Shown here: in pieces, positions 1-5,294 of the stretch
Layout: each line of letters opens with the position of its first letter
How positions within the stretch are numbered: position 1 is the stretch's first letter
Notes under the pieces: model-generated
Told to the model about the DNA's origin: nothing
Seen by the model: the letters and a program-made list of their open reading frames with translations, nothing else
Database searches by the model: none
Position numbers and translations under genes: made by a program
Assembly (NCBI GenBank): GCA_028715315.1
Contig: JAQUSA010000029.1
Coordinates: 1 to 6,005 of the forward strand
Direction: 5' to 3'
Source of the DNA: Candidatus Omnitrophota bacterium
GTDB lineage: Bacteria > Omnitrophota > Gorgyraeia > Pluralincolimonadales > Pluralincolimonadaceae
DNA: 6,005 bases

Positions 1-132
1 GTCATAATGCTCTCGGTCAAGGCCGAATCGGACACGCTCTTAAAGGCGCAGGAGCTCGGGGCGGCGGATTACTTCATAAAGACAGGGGATTGGAAGGACC
101 TTATAAAATATATAGAAAGATACATAAGCTGA
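1..132 (+). CDS. Response-regulator receiver (REC) domain, C-terminal end (5' truncated)
   Basis: The reading frame is open from the first base to TGA at 130-132 and gives the last 43 residues of a protein. The visible part matches the second half of a CheY-like receiver domain: a hydrophobic beta-4 strand ending in the switch Ser (VIMLS, Ser at visible residue 5), a helix, then GAADYFIK with the conserved beta-5 Lys at visible residue 27, then a final amphipathic alpha-5 helix (DLIKYIERYIS). The phosphorylated Asp lies outside the window. In most receivers the Lys is followed by Pro; here it is followed by Thr. The protein ends right after alpha-5, so no output domain follows. It is either a stand-alone receiver or a receiver at the C terminus of a larger protein. 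The CLC gene starts 7 nt after the stop. The family call is fairly sure; the partner kinase and output are unknown. Confidence 0.8.
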   Translation, partial: VIMLSVKAESDTLLKAQELGAADYFIKTGDWKDLIKYIERYIS

Positions 133-138
133 TATAAT
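130..138 (+). promoter_or_regulatory. Possible extended -10 promoter element just before the CLC gene
   Basis: The sequence TGATATAAT is a perfect match to the extended -10 consensus TGnTATAAT. It overlaps the stop codon of the receiver gene. No good -35 box lies about 17 nt upstream. Transcription would be expected near position 145, inside the second codon of the CLC gene if that starts at 140. The element therefore cannot supply a full message for a start at 140, although it could if translation begins downstream, for example at the in-frame GTG at 182. It may also be chance, since the window is rich in ATA codons. Confidence 0.3.
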
Positions 139-139
139 C

Positions 140-1480
140 ATGAAAAGAAGGATAGAAGAAGAAACAGTACTTTTTATTAGCGTGATAAAGTGGGTATTCC
201 TCGCCACCGTAATAGGGGTGATAGTGGGGTTCTCCACGACGTTATTCCTGAAGGCCCTGAAATGGTGCGCCATGCTCGGGGACAATACCCCTTATTATTT
301 CCTGCTGCTGCCGCTCGCCCTTTTTGTCAGCGTGCTCCTTATCAAGTACCTCGCGCCGGACGCCAAGGGCCACGGCACCGAGAAGGTGATAGAGGCGATC
401 CACAAGCATGCCGGCAGGATAAAGCTTATGGTGGTCCCGGTAAAATTGGCCGCGACGCTTGTGACGCTTTCCGCGGGCGGTTCCGTGGGAAAGGAAGGCC
501 CCTGCGCGCAGATAGGCGGCGGATTGGCCTCCGGTTTCGCGGACCTGTTCAGGTTCGGGGATAACGACCGCAGGAAGCTCGTCATATGCGGCATCAGCGC
601 GGGTTTCGCGGCGGTCTTCGGCACCCCGATAGCGGGGGCGATCTTCGGGGTTGAGGTGCTGTTCGTCGGGAGCCTCCTTTACGACGTGCTGCTGCCGTCT
701 TTCATAGCGGGGGTGGTAAGCTTCCAGATATCTTCCGCGTTCGGGATAACGTATTTCTACCATACTATGAAATTCGTGCCGGTCTTTTCCGAGATATTTT
801 TCCTGAAAGTAATACTTGCCGGCATGTTCTTCGGGATATGCTCGGCGCTCCTAATAGAAATGCTGAACCTGTCGGAGAAGATATCGGGCCGCATCAAGGT
901 CTGGGAGCCGCTGAAAGGCATTATCGGCGGCGCGCTGCTGGTCGGGCTTACTTTCATCTTCTCGAAGGATTACCTCGGCCTGGGGCTCGATACAGTGGAG
1001 GGCGCCCTGACAGGCGTCAAGATAGTCTGGTACGCCTTCATATTGAAGATGGTATTCACATGCATAACGCTCAGTTTCGGCGGAAGCGGCGGCATAGTAA
1101 CGCCGATCTTTTTTATCGGGTCCGCGGCGGGGGTCCTGTTCGGGAACATGCTGGGGCTGGACACATCGACGTTCGCCGCGATAGGGCTTGTCAGCCTGCT
1201 TGCCGGCGCCGCGAACACCCCGATATCCGCCAGCATCATGTCGGTCGAGCTTTTCGGGCCGAAGATAGCGCCGTATGCCACCGTGGCATGCGTTGTAAGT
1301 TTCCTTATGACGGGCCACAGGAGCGTATACCCTTCCCAGGTCCTGGCCATTAAGAAATCGGCATCGCTTTCGGTGGAAATGAAGCAGGACATGGAAGATG
1401 TCGTAGTCGGCGTAAAGCCCAGGAAAAACAGTTTGACAGGATTCCTGCTGCAGGTTATAAATAAGGTATTAAAAAAATGA
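140..1480 (+). CDS. CLC-family chloride channel/transporter
   Basis: This 446-residue polytopic inner-membrane protein moves chloride or a similar anion, by channel or H+-coupled exchange. The length fits a bacterial CLC without C-terminal CBS domains. Family motifs appear in order: GHGTE at 77-81 (the selectivity-filter loop, GSGIP in E. coli ClC-ec1); GGSVGKEGP at 113-121 with the external gating Glu at 119; TPIAGAIFGVEVLF at 162-175; GGSGGIVTPIFFIG at 314-327; and NTPISA at 359-364. Aligned by eye to ClC-ec1, Glu119 matches E148, Glu172 matches E202, and Val173 falls at the inner proton Glu E203. His78 replaces the central Ser107. The helix-R Tyr445 appears not to be in register: Lys375 is there, with Tyr379 four residues on. 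The ATG at 140 has no Shine-Dalgarno sequence but lies 7 nt after the receiver stop, which suits translational coupling; GTG 182 is an alternative start. The stop overlaps the ankyrin gene start (ATGA). The family is certain; channel versus antiporter and the preferred anion are inferred. Confidence 0.95.
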   Translation: MKRRIEEETVLFISVIKWVFLATVIGVIVGFSTTLFLKALKWCAMLGDNTPYYFLLLPLALFVSVLLIKYLAPDAKGHGTEKVIEAIHKHAGRIKLMVVPVKLAATLVTLSAGGSVGKEGPCAQIGGGLASGFADLFRFGDNDRRKLVICGISAGFAAVFGTPIAGAIFGVEVLFVGSLLYDVLLPSFIAGVVSFQISSAFGITYFYHTMKFVPVFSEIFFLKVILAGMFFGICSALLIEMLNLSEKISGRIKVWEPLKGIIGGALLVGLTFIFSKDYLGLGLDTVEGALTGVKIVWYAFILKMVFTCITLSFGGSGGIVTPIFFIGSAAGVLFGNMLGLDTSTFAAIGLVSLLAGAANTPISASIMSVELFGPKIAPYATVACVVSFLMTGHRSVYPSQVLAIKKSASLSVEMKQDMEDVVVGVKPRKNSLTGFLLQVINKVLKK

Positions 1481-2064
1481 AGATAACCAGGCCGATATAT
1501 GTTGCCGCCTTGATCTGCGCCCTTTCCTGCGCGCTGGGCGCCGCTTTCGCCCGCGTGGTGGATAAGGACAGCGAACTCGTGAACGCGGTGTTGACCGGGA
1601 ATTTGGATAATGTGGAGAAGCACCTGAGGCGCGGCGCGTTCGTTAACACGAAGAGCCCCGATTCCAAGCCGGTGCTCCTTATAGCTATAGAGAACGACCG
1701 CCCTGACATCGCCGAAGTGCTGATAGCGAAAGGGGCTAACGTGAATTTCGCGGATTCGGGCGGGAATACCCCCCTGATGATCGCGGCGAAGAAGGGCCAG
1801 GAGGGCATGGTCAAGCTTCTTTTATCCAAGGGCGCCAACCCAAACACGCAGCAGAGCAACATCAAATCCGTCTATGCCAGCGACAACAGGACCCCGATAA
1901 TGTTCGCGGCGGAAGGCGGCAATCCCGGGATAGTGAAGATGCTGATAGCGAAAGGCGCGAATTTAAATAAGAAGGGCCGCGACGGGAAGACCGCGCTGAT
2001 GATCGCGGAAGAAAAGGACTTTTCGGATATTGTGGATATCCTGAAGAAGGCCGGAGCAAAATAA
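1477..2064 (+). CDS. Exported ankyrin-repeat protein
   Basis: A 195-residue protein with a Sec signal peptide (basic start, hydrophobic residues 7-24, likely cleavage after GAAFA at 25), then ankyrin repeats to the end. Repeats lie at about 32-57, 62-90, 95-123, 136-164 and 169-195. The best ones show the family pattern, such as GNTPLMIAAKKG, RTPIMFAAEGG and GKTALMIAEEK, followed by LLLSKGANPN or MLIAKGANLN turns. The first repeat is degenerate. About 12 extra residues rich in polar side chains (124-135) separate repeats 3 and 4 and probably form a loop on the concave face. Ankyrin repeats bind proteins and have no catalytic role, so this is probably a periplasmic binding or scaffold protein. 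Its start codon overlaps the CLC stop (ATGA), implying coupled translation. Periplasmic ankyrin proteins are known in bacteria (AnkB of Pseudomonas supports a periplasmic catalase), but no such partner is visible here. The partner is unknown. Confidence 0.92.
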   Translation: MKITRPIYVAALICALSCALGAAFARVVDKDSELVNAVLTGNLDNVEKHLRRGAFVNTKSPDSKPVLLIAIENDRPDIAEVLIAKGANVNFADSGGNTPLMIAAKKGQEGMVKLLLSKGANPNTQQSNIKSVYASDNRTPIMFAAEGGNPGIVKMLIAKGANLNKKGRDGKTALMIAEEKDFSDIVDILKKAGAK

Positions 2065-2072
2065 AAGGAGGG
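2065..2072 (+). promoter_or_regulatory. Strong ribosome binding site for the double-Cache gene
   Basis: AAGGAGGG follows the ankyrin stop codon directly and sits 5 nt before the ATG at 2078. It is the strongest Shine-Dalgarno match in the window and fixes the start of the downstream gene. Confidence 0.85.
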
Positions 2073-2077
2073 CGGAA

Positions 2078-3334
2078 ATGAAAAAGATAATGTTCCCCGT
2101 ATTTGTGTCGGTTATCGCGGCGGCCTGTTGTTTCCAGGCCGTGGACGCCCGCGCCGCAGGCAGGGACGACCCGCTCTCTGTCATCCTGCCGCTCCAGGGA
2201 AAGATAAACTCGTCTTTCGCGAAGTTGGACGCGGAGGTCGCGGCGGCGGCGAGAGAATTGCAGAAGACCGGTATCGAAGGCCCCGAGGCGAGGAAAATTA
2301 TCCGCAAGCTCGCGAAATCGAGCCGCTATGCCGTCGACTGCTCGACGGTAAACATGAAAGGGGACCTGGTGGTCGTGGAGCCCGAGGAGTACAGGAAATA
2401 CGAGGGCAGGAACATAATCGACCAGGCCCAGGTCGACCTGCTGCGCAAGACAGGGCGGCCGGTCCTCGGAGATGTCTTCATGGCGGTCGAGGGCTTCTAT
2501 GCCACGGCGCTCGAGCATCCGGTATTTTTCGACAAGGGCGAGATGATCGGTTCTATAAGCCTTCTCTTCAGGCCGGAATATTTCTTCTCATCGATAGCGG
2601 AACCCGAGGTAAAAAATCTCCCGGTCCATGTGTGGGTCATGCAGAGGGACAGCAGGGACATCTACGACGACGACCCGAAGCAGGTCGGGAAATACATACT
2701 CGAGGACCCGATGTATAAACCGTTCCCGAGCGTGATCAATTTCGTGAAGAAGATCGCCGCGGACCAGACGGGTTCGGGCTCGTATGATTTCTACGACATA
2801 GGAACGAAGGAGGTCATAAAGAAGGACGCGGTATGGACGACGGTCGGCCTGTACGGCGCGCAATGGCGCCTTGTCGTCACCAAGAGGGACGCGCTGCCGG
2901 CAGGCAGCGAGAAACAGGACGCGGCCGTAAAGAGCGCCGCGCAGGCGGCGGCGAGCATGCTGCAGGGCATATATGACAAGCACAAGAAGGGCGAGTTCAC
3001 GCTCGAACAGGCCAAAAAGCTCGGCGCGGACCTGCTGAGGCAGCTGCGTTACGGCGACGACGGCAAGGAATATTTCTGGGCCGATATGGCCGACGGAATG
3101 AACGTCGTGCACGCGACCGATCCGGGGCTCGAGGGCAAGAACCGTTATGACGCGAACATAAACGGCATCTACTATATACGCGAGCTGATCGCGAACGGGA
3201 AGAAACCGGGCGGCGGCTTCTCGGTGTACTGGTTCCATAAGCCGGGCGGGAATATGCCGGCGAAGAAGAGGGCGTACAGCCTGCTCTTCAAGCCGTTCGG
3301 CTGGGTCATAGGCACCGGCTATTATCTGGAGTGA
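2078..3334 (+). CDS. Exported protein with two Cache-type sensor modules and no output domain
   Basis: A 418-residue protein. Residues 1-26 form a Sec signal peptide with likely cleavage after ARA. Residues about 34-270 look like an extracytoplasmic Cache-type (PAS-like) domain: a long N-terminal helix, then GRPVLGDVFMAVEGF and HPVFFDKGEMIGSISLLFRPEYFF, the strand pattern common in dCache sensors. Residues about 284-418 match a single Cache_2 domain well: an N-terminal helix, EFTLEQAKKLGADLLRQLRYG, EYFWADM, VVHATDPGLEGKNRYDANINGI, GGGFSVYWFHKPG, then LFKPFGWVIGTGYYLE at the end. Such domains normally bind small ligands (organic acids, amino acids, amines) outside the membrane for chemoreceptors or kinases. 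Here no second membrane segment, HAMP, kinase or MCP domain follows, so the protein should be wholly periplasmic or secreted. It may be a ligand binder feeding another receptor. Cys17 and Cys18 sit inside the signal, but no good lipobox is present. Domain calls are firm for the C-terminal half and fair for the N-terminal half; the ligand is unknown. Confidence 0.88.
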   Translation: MKKIMFPVFVSVIAAACCFQAVDARAAGRDDPLSVILPLQGKINSSFAKLDAEVAAAARELQKTGIEGPEARKIIRKLAKSSRYAVDCSTVNMKGDLVVVEPEEYRKYEGRNIIDQAQVDLLRKTGRPVLGDVFMAVEGFYATALEHPVFFDKGEMIGSISLLFRPEYFFSSIAEPEVKNLPVHVWVMQRDSRDIYDDDPKQVGKYILEDPMYKPFPSVINFVKKIAADQTGSGSYDFYDIGTKEVIKKDAVWTTVGLYGAQWRLVVTKRDALPAGSEKQDAAVKSAAQAAASMLQGIYDKHKKGEFTLEQAKKLGADLLRQLRYGDDGKEYFWADMADGMNVVHATDPGLEGKNRYDANINGIYYIRELIANGKKPGGGFSVYWFHKPGGNMPAKKRAYSLLFKPFGWVIGTGYYLE

Positions 3335-3346
3335 AAAAAGTTTTTA

Positions 3347-3355
3347 TGGTAAAAT
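3347..3355 (+). promoter_or_regulatory. Extended -10 promoter, predicted leaderless start for the next gene
   Basis: TGGTAAAAT in the 27-nt gap matches the extended -10 consensus TGnTATAAT except for one T-to-A change. It is preceded by an A6-G-T5 AT tract (3334-3345). The -10 ends at 3355 and the next gene's ATG begins at 3362, so a normal 6-nt discriminator puts the transcription start on the A of the ATG. No Shine-Dalgarno sequence precedes that ATG, which agrees with a leaderless message. The -35 region (about 3327-3332, TGGAGT) is poor, as is common with extended -10 promoters. This is the only intergenic site that looks like a real promoter, and it would start a second transcription unit covering 3362 to the right edge. 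Confidence 0.65.
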
Positions 3356-3361
3356 CCTGAC

Positions 3362-3685
3362 ATGACATTCAAAGACCTGATGGAAGAGATAAAGGGCATC
3401 GAATTCGATACCATAAGGGTCGACAGCTATTACTATTTCGAGGCCGTAGTGCTCAGGGATAAGCTCCCTTCGCTGAAGGAGAGGCTCGATAAGGTCTTCG
3501 GCGAGCAGGTATGCCCCTCGAAGAAGAAGCTGGCCGCCGATATACAGCAGGCGATCGAGGACTTCGGCGGCATAAGGGACGACCAGGTGCTGTATTTCAT
3601 CAAGGAAAAGGATTATTCTTATTTCGCGATGCTCTGGCCGTGGACCGACGAATACCATATAACCGTAAAGGTCGGAAGAAAATGA
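3362..3685 (+). CDS. Hypothetical small soluble protein (107 aa)
   Basis: I do not recognise this family. The product is 107 residues with no signal peptide or membrane segment, so it is probably cytoplasmic. Visible features are an aromatic strand (DSYYYFEAVVL, 21-31), a Lys/Glu-rich helical stretch (about 33-70) with a single Cys at 51, and an aromatic C-terminal part (VLYFIKEKDYSYFAMLWPW, then YHITVKVG). The alternation suggests an alpha+beta fold. Coding is supported by codon use like its neighbours and by the 4-nt ATGA overlap with the next gene at 3682-3685. The ATG at 3362 lacks a Shine-Dalgarno sequence but stands exactly where transcription should begin from the extended -10 at 3347-3355. 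An in-frame ATG at 3380 also lacks a ribosome site. As first gene of the presumed second unit it could be regulatory, but nothing in the sequence shows that. Confidence 0.8.
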   Translation: MTFKDLMEEIKGIEFDTIRVDSYYYFEAVVLRDKLPSLKERLDKVFGEQVCPSKKKLAADIQQAIEDFGGIRDDQVLYFIKEKDYSYFAMLWPWTDEYHITVKVGRK

Positions 3686-4059
3686 GGAAGATGCCGTTTT
3701 TCCTCGCGGCCGCGGCCCTTATGTTGTCCTCCGCGCTTCCCTGCGATGCCGAAGGCCTGGGTACGCTTATGCAGGTCGGCAAGAGCATGGATGACGCCGA
3801 CAGGACGCTGTCGAAAGAGACCGACCAGTTCGAGAAAGTAAAGGCGGATCTCGACAGGGGCGAAATAAAGAAGGGCATGGCGCAGAGCGAGGTCATCAAG
3901 GCGTACGGAGAACCGCAGGTCGCGTTCAAGGACTCCCTCACGAAGAGGGACAAATGGGTATATAAGCCCGGGTCATCCAACTACTTCGAGGGCTCCAAGA
4001 TATACATTTTCTTTGACGATGAAGGCCTTGTAGACGAGACCCGTTATATAAATAAGTGA
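3682..4059 (+). CDS. Exported BamE/SmpA-like small protein
   Basis: A 125-residue protein with a signal peptide (basic MRK, hydrophobic 5-19, likely cleavage after CDA at 23). A helical, charged linker (about 30-60) leads to a C-terminal module at about 60-123 that looks like the BamE/SmpA (OmlA) fold: IKKGMAQSEVIKAYGEPQ (the usual 'GM...V....G.P' helix), KRDKWVYKPG (the W.Y strand) and KIYIFFDDEGLVDETRYI (the final strand pair). BamE proper is an outer-membrane lipoprotein of the beta-barrel assembly machine. Here the residue before Cys21 is Pro (ALPC), a poor lipobox, so this is probably a soluble periplasmic relative and not BamE itself. The start at 3682 overlaps the previous stop (ATGA), and GGAAG lies a few nt upstream. 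The frame stays open upstream to 3511, but that part only shadows the preceding gene. The fold is likely; the role is unknown. Confidence 0.82.
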   Translation: MRKMPFFLAAAALMLSSALPCDAEGLGTLMQVGKSMDDADRTLSKETDQFEKVKADLDRGEIKKGMAQSEVIKAYGEPQVAFKDSLTKRDKWVYKPGSSNYFEGSKIYIFFDDEGLVDETRYINK

Positions 4060-4068
4060 GGCCCTGCC

Positions 4069-4521
4069 ATGATACTCGATAAACTCGTGAATGCCGAAAG
4101 GTACTATAGCCTGCACGCGGGTTTCAGGAAAGCTTTTGAGTTCCTGTTCCGCCGCGATATCGCCGACCTGCCCGACGCGAGGTACGAGATTGACGGCGAA
4201 CGCATCTACGCGACGGTATTCGACGGACAGGGCAAGGGCCGCAAGTCCGCCAAGCTCGAGACGCACAGCAAATATATAGACATTCACTACTCGATCTCGG
4301 GTTTCGACGAGGTCGGCTGGAACCCGGTCCAGGAATGTTCCGCGAAAGACGGCGGATACGACAGCAAGAAGGATTTCCAGTTGTTCTCCGACGTCCCTAA
4401 GATCTGGATACCCCATGCCCCCGGGACGTTCATCATCTTCTTCCCGGAAGACGCCCACGCGCCGATAACCGCAGAGAAGGGCCTGCGCAAGGCCGTCGTG
4501 AAGGTGGCGGTCAAGTGGTAA
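4069..4521 (+). CDS. YhcH/YjgK/YiaL family protein (EbgC/NanQ-like sugar anomerase)
   Basis: A 150-residue cytoplasmic protein with no signal peptide, the usual length for this beta-sandwich family (DUF386, which includes E. coli EbgC and NanQ/YhcH). Signature regions are visible: MILDKL at the start; LETHSKYIDIHYSISGFDEVGW at 63-84, carrying the conserved Glu64, His66, Asp71 and His73; PGTFIIFFPEDAHAP at 118-132 with Asp128 and His130; and KAVVKV near the end with Lys145. Family members are metal-dependent and NanQ speeds anomer interconversion of N-acetylneuraminate; others assist beta-galactosidase. The substrate cannot be read from the sequence, and no sialic-acid or galactosidase genes are present. 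A GTGAGG site overlapping the previous stop lies 7 nt before the ATG. The 3' end overlaps the next gene by 7 nt. It is the only clear cytoplasmic enzyme-like gene between two exported proteins. Confidence 0.9.
   Translation: MILDKLVNAERYYSLHAGFRKAFEFLFRRDIADLPDARYEIDGERIYATVFDGQGKGRKSAKLETHSKYIDIHYSISGFDEVGWNPVQECSAKDGGYDSKKDFQLFSDVPKIWIPHAPGTFIIFFPEDAHAPITAEKGLRKAVVKVAVKW
4501..4507 (+). promoter_or_regulatory. Ribosome binding site that selects the GTG start at 4515
   Basis: AAGGTGG sits within the end of the YhcH-like gene, 7 nt before GTG 4515. This spacing favours GTG 4515 over the in-frame TTG at 4530. The GTG start also keeps the Arg of MVRGALG that a signal peptide needs at its N end. 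Confidence 0.55.
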
Positions 4522-4943
4522 GGGGCGCCTTGGGCGCTTTCATCTTAACGGGGCTCCTTTCATTTTGCGCGGGCGAATCTTTCGCCGAACTGCACGAAGG
4601 GCTCACCGTCAAGAAGACCCTCCGTCCCGACGGGACAGTGCAGAAGGTGGAGGCGATGGACCGGAGCGGCAGGAAGATATACGAGGCGTTCTACGGGCCC
4701 GACGGAAAACTGGCGCTTAATCCCGTAGATAATTGGTCGGCCAGGGAATGGGTATACTCCGGCGGGAGGCTTGCGAAAGAGAAGATCTACGGGGAAGACG
4801 GGAAGGTAAAAGAGACGAAGGTCTTCAACGATTCCGGCGACCTGGTAGGGAAAAAATATTTCGGAGGCGAGGATAACATTGATGAGAACGAGGAATATAA
4901 CACGCAGACCTTCCCGTACGGCACGGTCGATATGTATGAATAA
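4515..4943 (+). CDS. Exported small protein with MORN-variant/YwqK-like beta repeats
   Basis: A 142-residue protein starting with GTG. Residues 1-24 form a signal peptide (Arg3, hydrophobic 5-18, likely cleavage after ESFA). The rest is made of repeated strand-turn-strand units with a 'DG/SG' turn: LRPDGTVQKVEAM (36-48), DRSGRKIYEAFY (49-60), GPDGKLAL (61-68), YSGGRLAKEKIY (81-92), GEDGKVKETKVF (93-104) and NDSGDLVGKKYF (105-116). This resembles the MORN-variant or YwqK-type repeats that build an extended beta sheet in envelope and secreted proteins. The acidic tail (GGEDNIDENEEY, 117-128) is different in character. No catalytic motif is visible. The gene overlaps the preceding one by 7 nt and the next by 8 nt, so the three are probably translated as a coupled set. 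The repeat class is an estimate from pattern, and the function is unknown. Confidence 0.8.
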   Translation: MVRGALGAFILTGLLSFCAGESFAELHEGLTVKKTLRPDGTVQKVEAMDRSGRKIYEAFYGPDGKLALNPVDNWSAREWVYSGGRLAKEKIYGEDGKVKETKVFNDSGDLVGKKYFGGEDNIDENEEYNTQTFPYGTVDMYE

Positions 4944-5283
4944 GGCGCTCGCTGCGCTCGCAGTGCTCGCAGTCGCGGCGCTGATCGTTGCATCGGCGGC
5001 GGACTCAACCACGGCCGCGGATAGGGAGATAAGGACTGCCGCGGGGCAGTTGACGGGCATTGACTGGGCGGGTTCGAAGATAGTCGTCAGGTGGCTCAGC
5101 CAGGATGACAATACGTTCCACGATGCCGCGATAACGGTCCCGGATGACGCGAAGATAAGGAAGGGCGCGGAAGAAATAAACTTCTCGGAACTCGAGATAT
5201 CGGAAGACGTGACGGTCAAGTATTACGAAGAACCTGACGGGACCGCTACGCTTATTAACCTTAGCGTGACCAACCCGGATTAA
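4936..5283 (+). CDS. Exported small beta-rich protein (DUF5666-like)
   Basis: A 115-residue protein. The start is ATG 4936, giving MNK and a long Ala/Leu/Val signal segment (4-21) with probable cleavage after ASA at 21; an upstream extension of the same frame only shadows the preceding gene. The mature part has short beta strands: GQLTGIDWAGSKIVVRW (37-53), HDAAITVPDDAKIRKG (62-77), INFSELEISEDVTVKYYEE (81-99) and GTATLINLSV (102-111). This order, with a 'G.I..ID...' strand, an 'I.kG' turn, a 'dL..gd.V.V.Y' strand and a final 'a..I.v' strand, recalls small periplasmic OB-like proteins of the DUF5666 type, whose role is not established. No clear Shine-Dalgarno sequence precedes the ATG, and the 8-nt overlap with the previous gene suggests reinitiation. 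The signal region is built from near-repeats of CTCGC at the DNA level. Export is well supported; the family call is tentative. Confidence 0.78.
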   Translation: MNKALAALAVLAVAALIVASAADSTTAADREIRTAAGQLTGIDWAGSKIVVRWLSQDDNTFHDAAITVPDDAKIRKGAEEINFSELEISEDVTVKYYEEPDGTATLINLSVTNPD

Positions 5284-5285
5284 GC

Positions 5286-5292
5286 GGAGGAG
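5286..5292 (+). promoter_or_regulatory. Ribosome binding site for the I42 inhibitor gene
   Basis: GGAGGAG lies between the stop at 5281-5283 and ATG 5295. The spacing is slightly short (4 nt from GGAGG), but the match is strong and fixes the start, which also places the lipobox Cys at residue 20. Confidence 0.75.
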
Positions 5293-5294
5293 AA

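Noticed and set aside
242..763. 173-codon open frame on the - strand within the CLC gene
   Set aside because: The opposite frame encodes unmistakable CLC motifs. The antisense product is charged, low-complexity and unlike any family.
2025..2041. Inverted repeat GGATAT / ATATCC with a 5-nt loop
   Set aside because: It falls inside the last ankyrin repeat (codons for DIVDI). The 6-bp arms are AT-rich and weak, so codon chance explains it.
2588..3238. 216-codon open frame on the - strand
   Set aside because: It lies wholly inside the double-Cache gene on the other strand. Its product is Arg-rich with no recognisable domain, typical of a GC-rich shadow frame.
3331..3345. A6-G-T5 tract after the double-Cache gene as a terminator
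   Set aside because: The A and T runs can pair, but there is no GC stem, and the tract leads directly into the extended -10. It is better read as an AT-rich promoter spacer.
3346..3360. Mini reading frame ATG-GTA-AAA-TCC-TGA in the gap
   Set aside because: It encodes four residues, has no ribosome site and lies within the -10 element.
3511..3681. Longer N-terminal extension of the BamE-like protein
   Set aside because: The extension overlaps a well-supported gene and would bury the signal peptide. ATG 3682 gives a proper signal and ATGA coupling.
4530..4532. TTG as start of the beta-repeat protein
   Set aside because: It would remove the basic residue of the signal peptide and leave only about 4 nt to the AAGGGG. 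GTG 4515 with AAGGTGG at 7 nt fits better.
4943..4985. Short CTCGC/GCTCGC near-repeats
   Set aside because: They encode the Ala-Leu-Ala-Val core of a signal peptide. Restricted codon choice in a low-complexity segment explains them.
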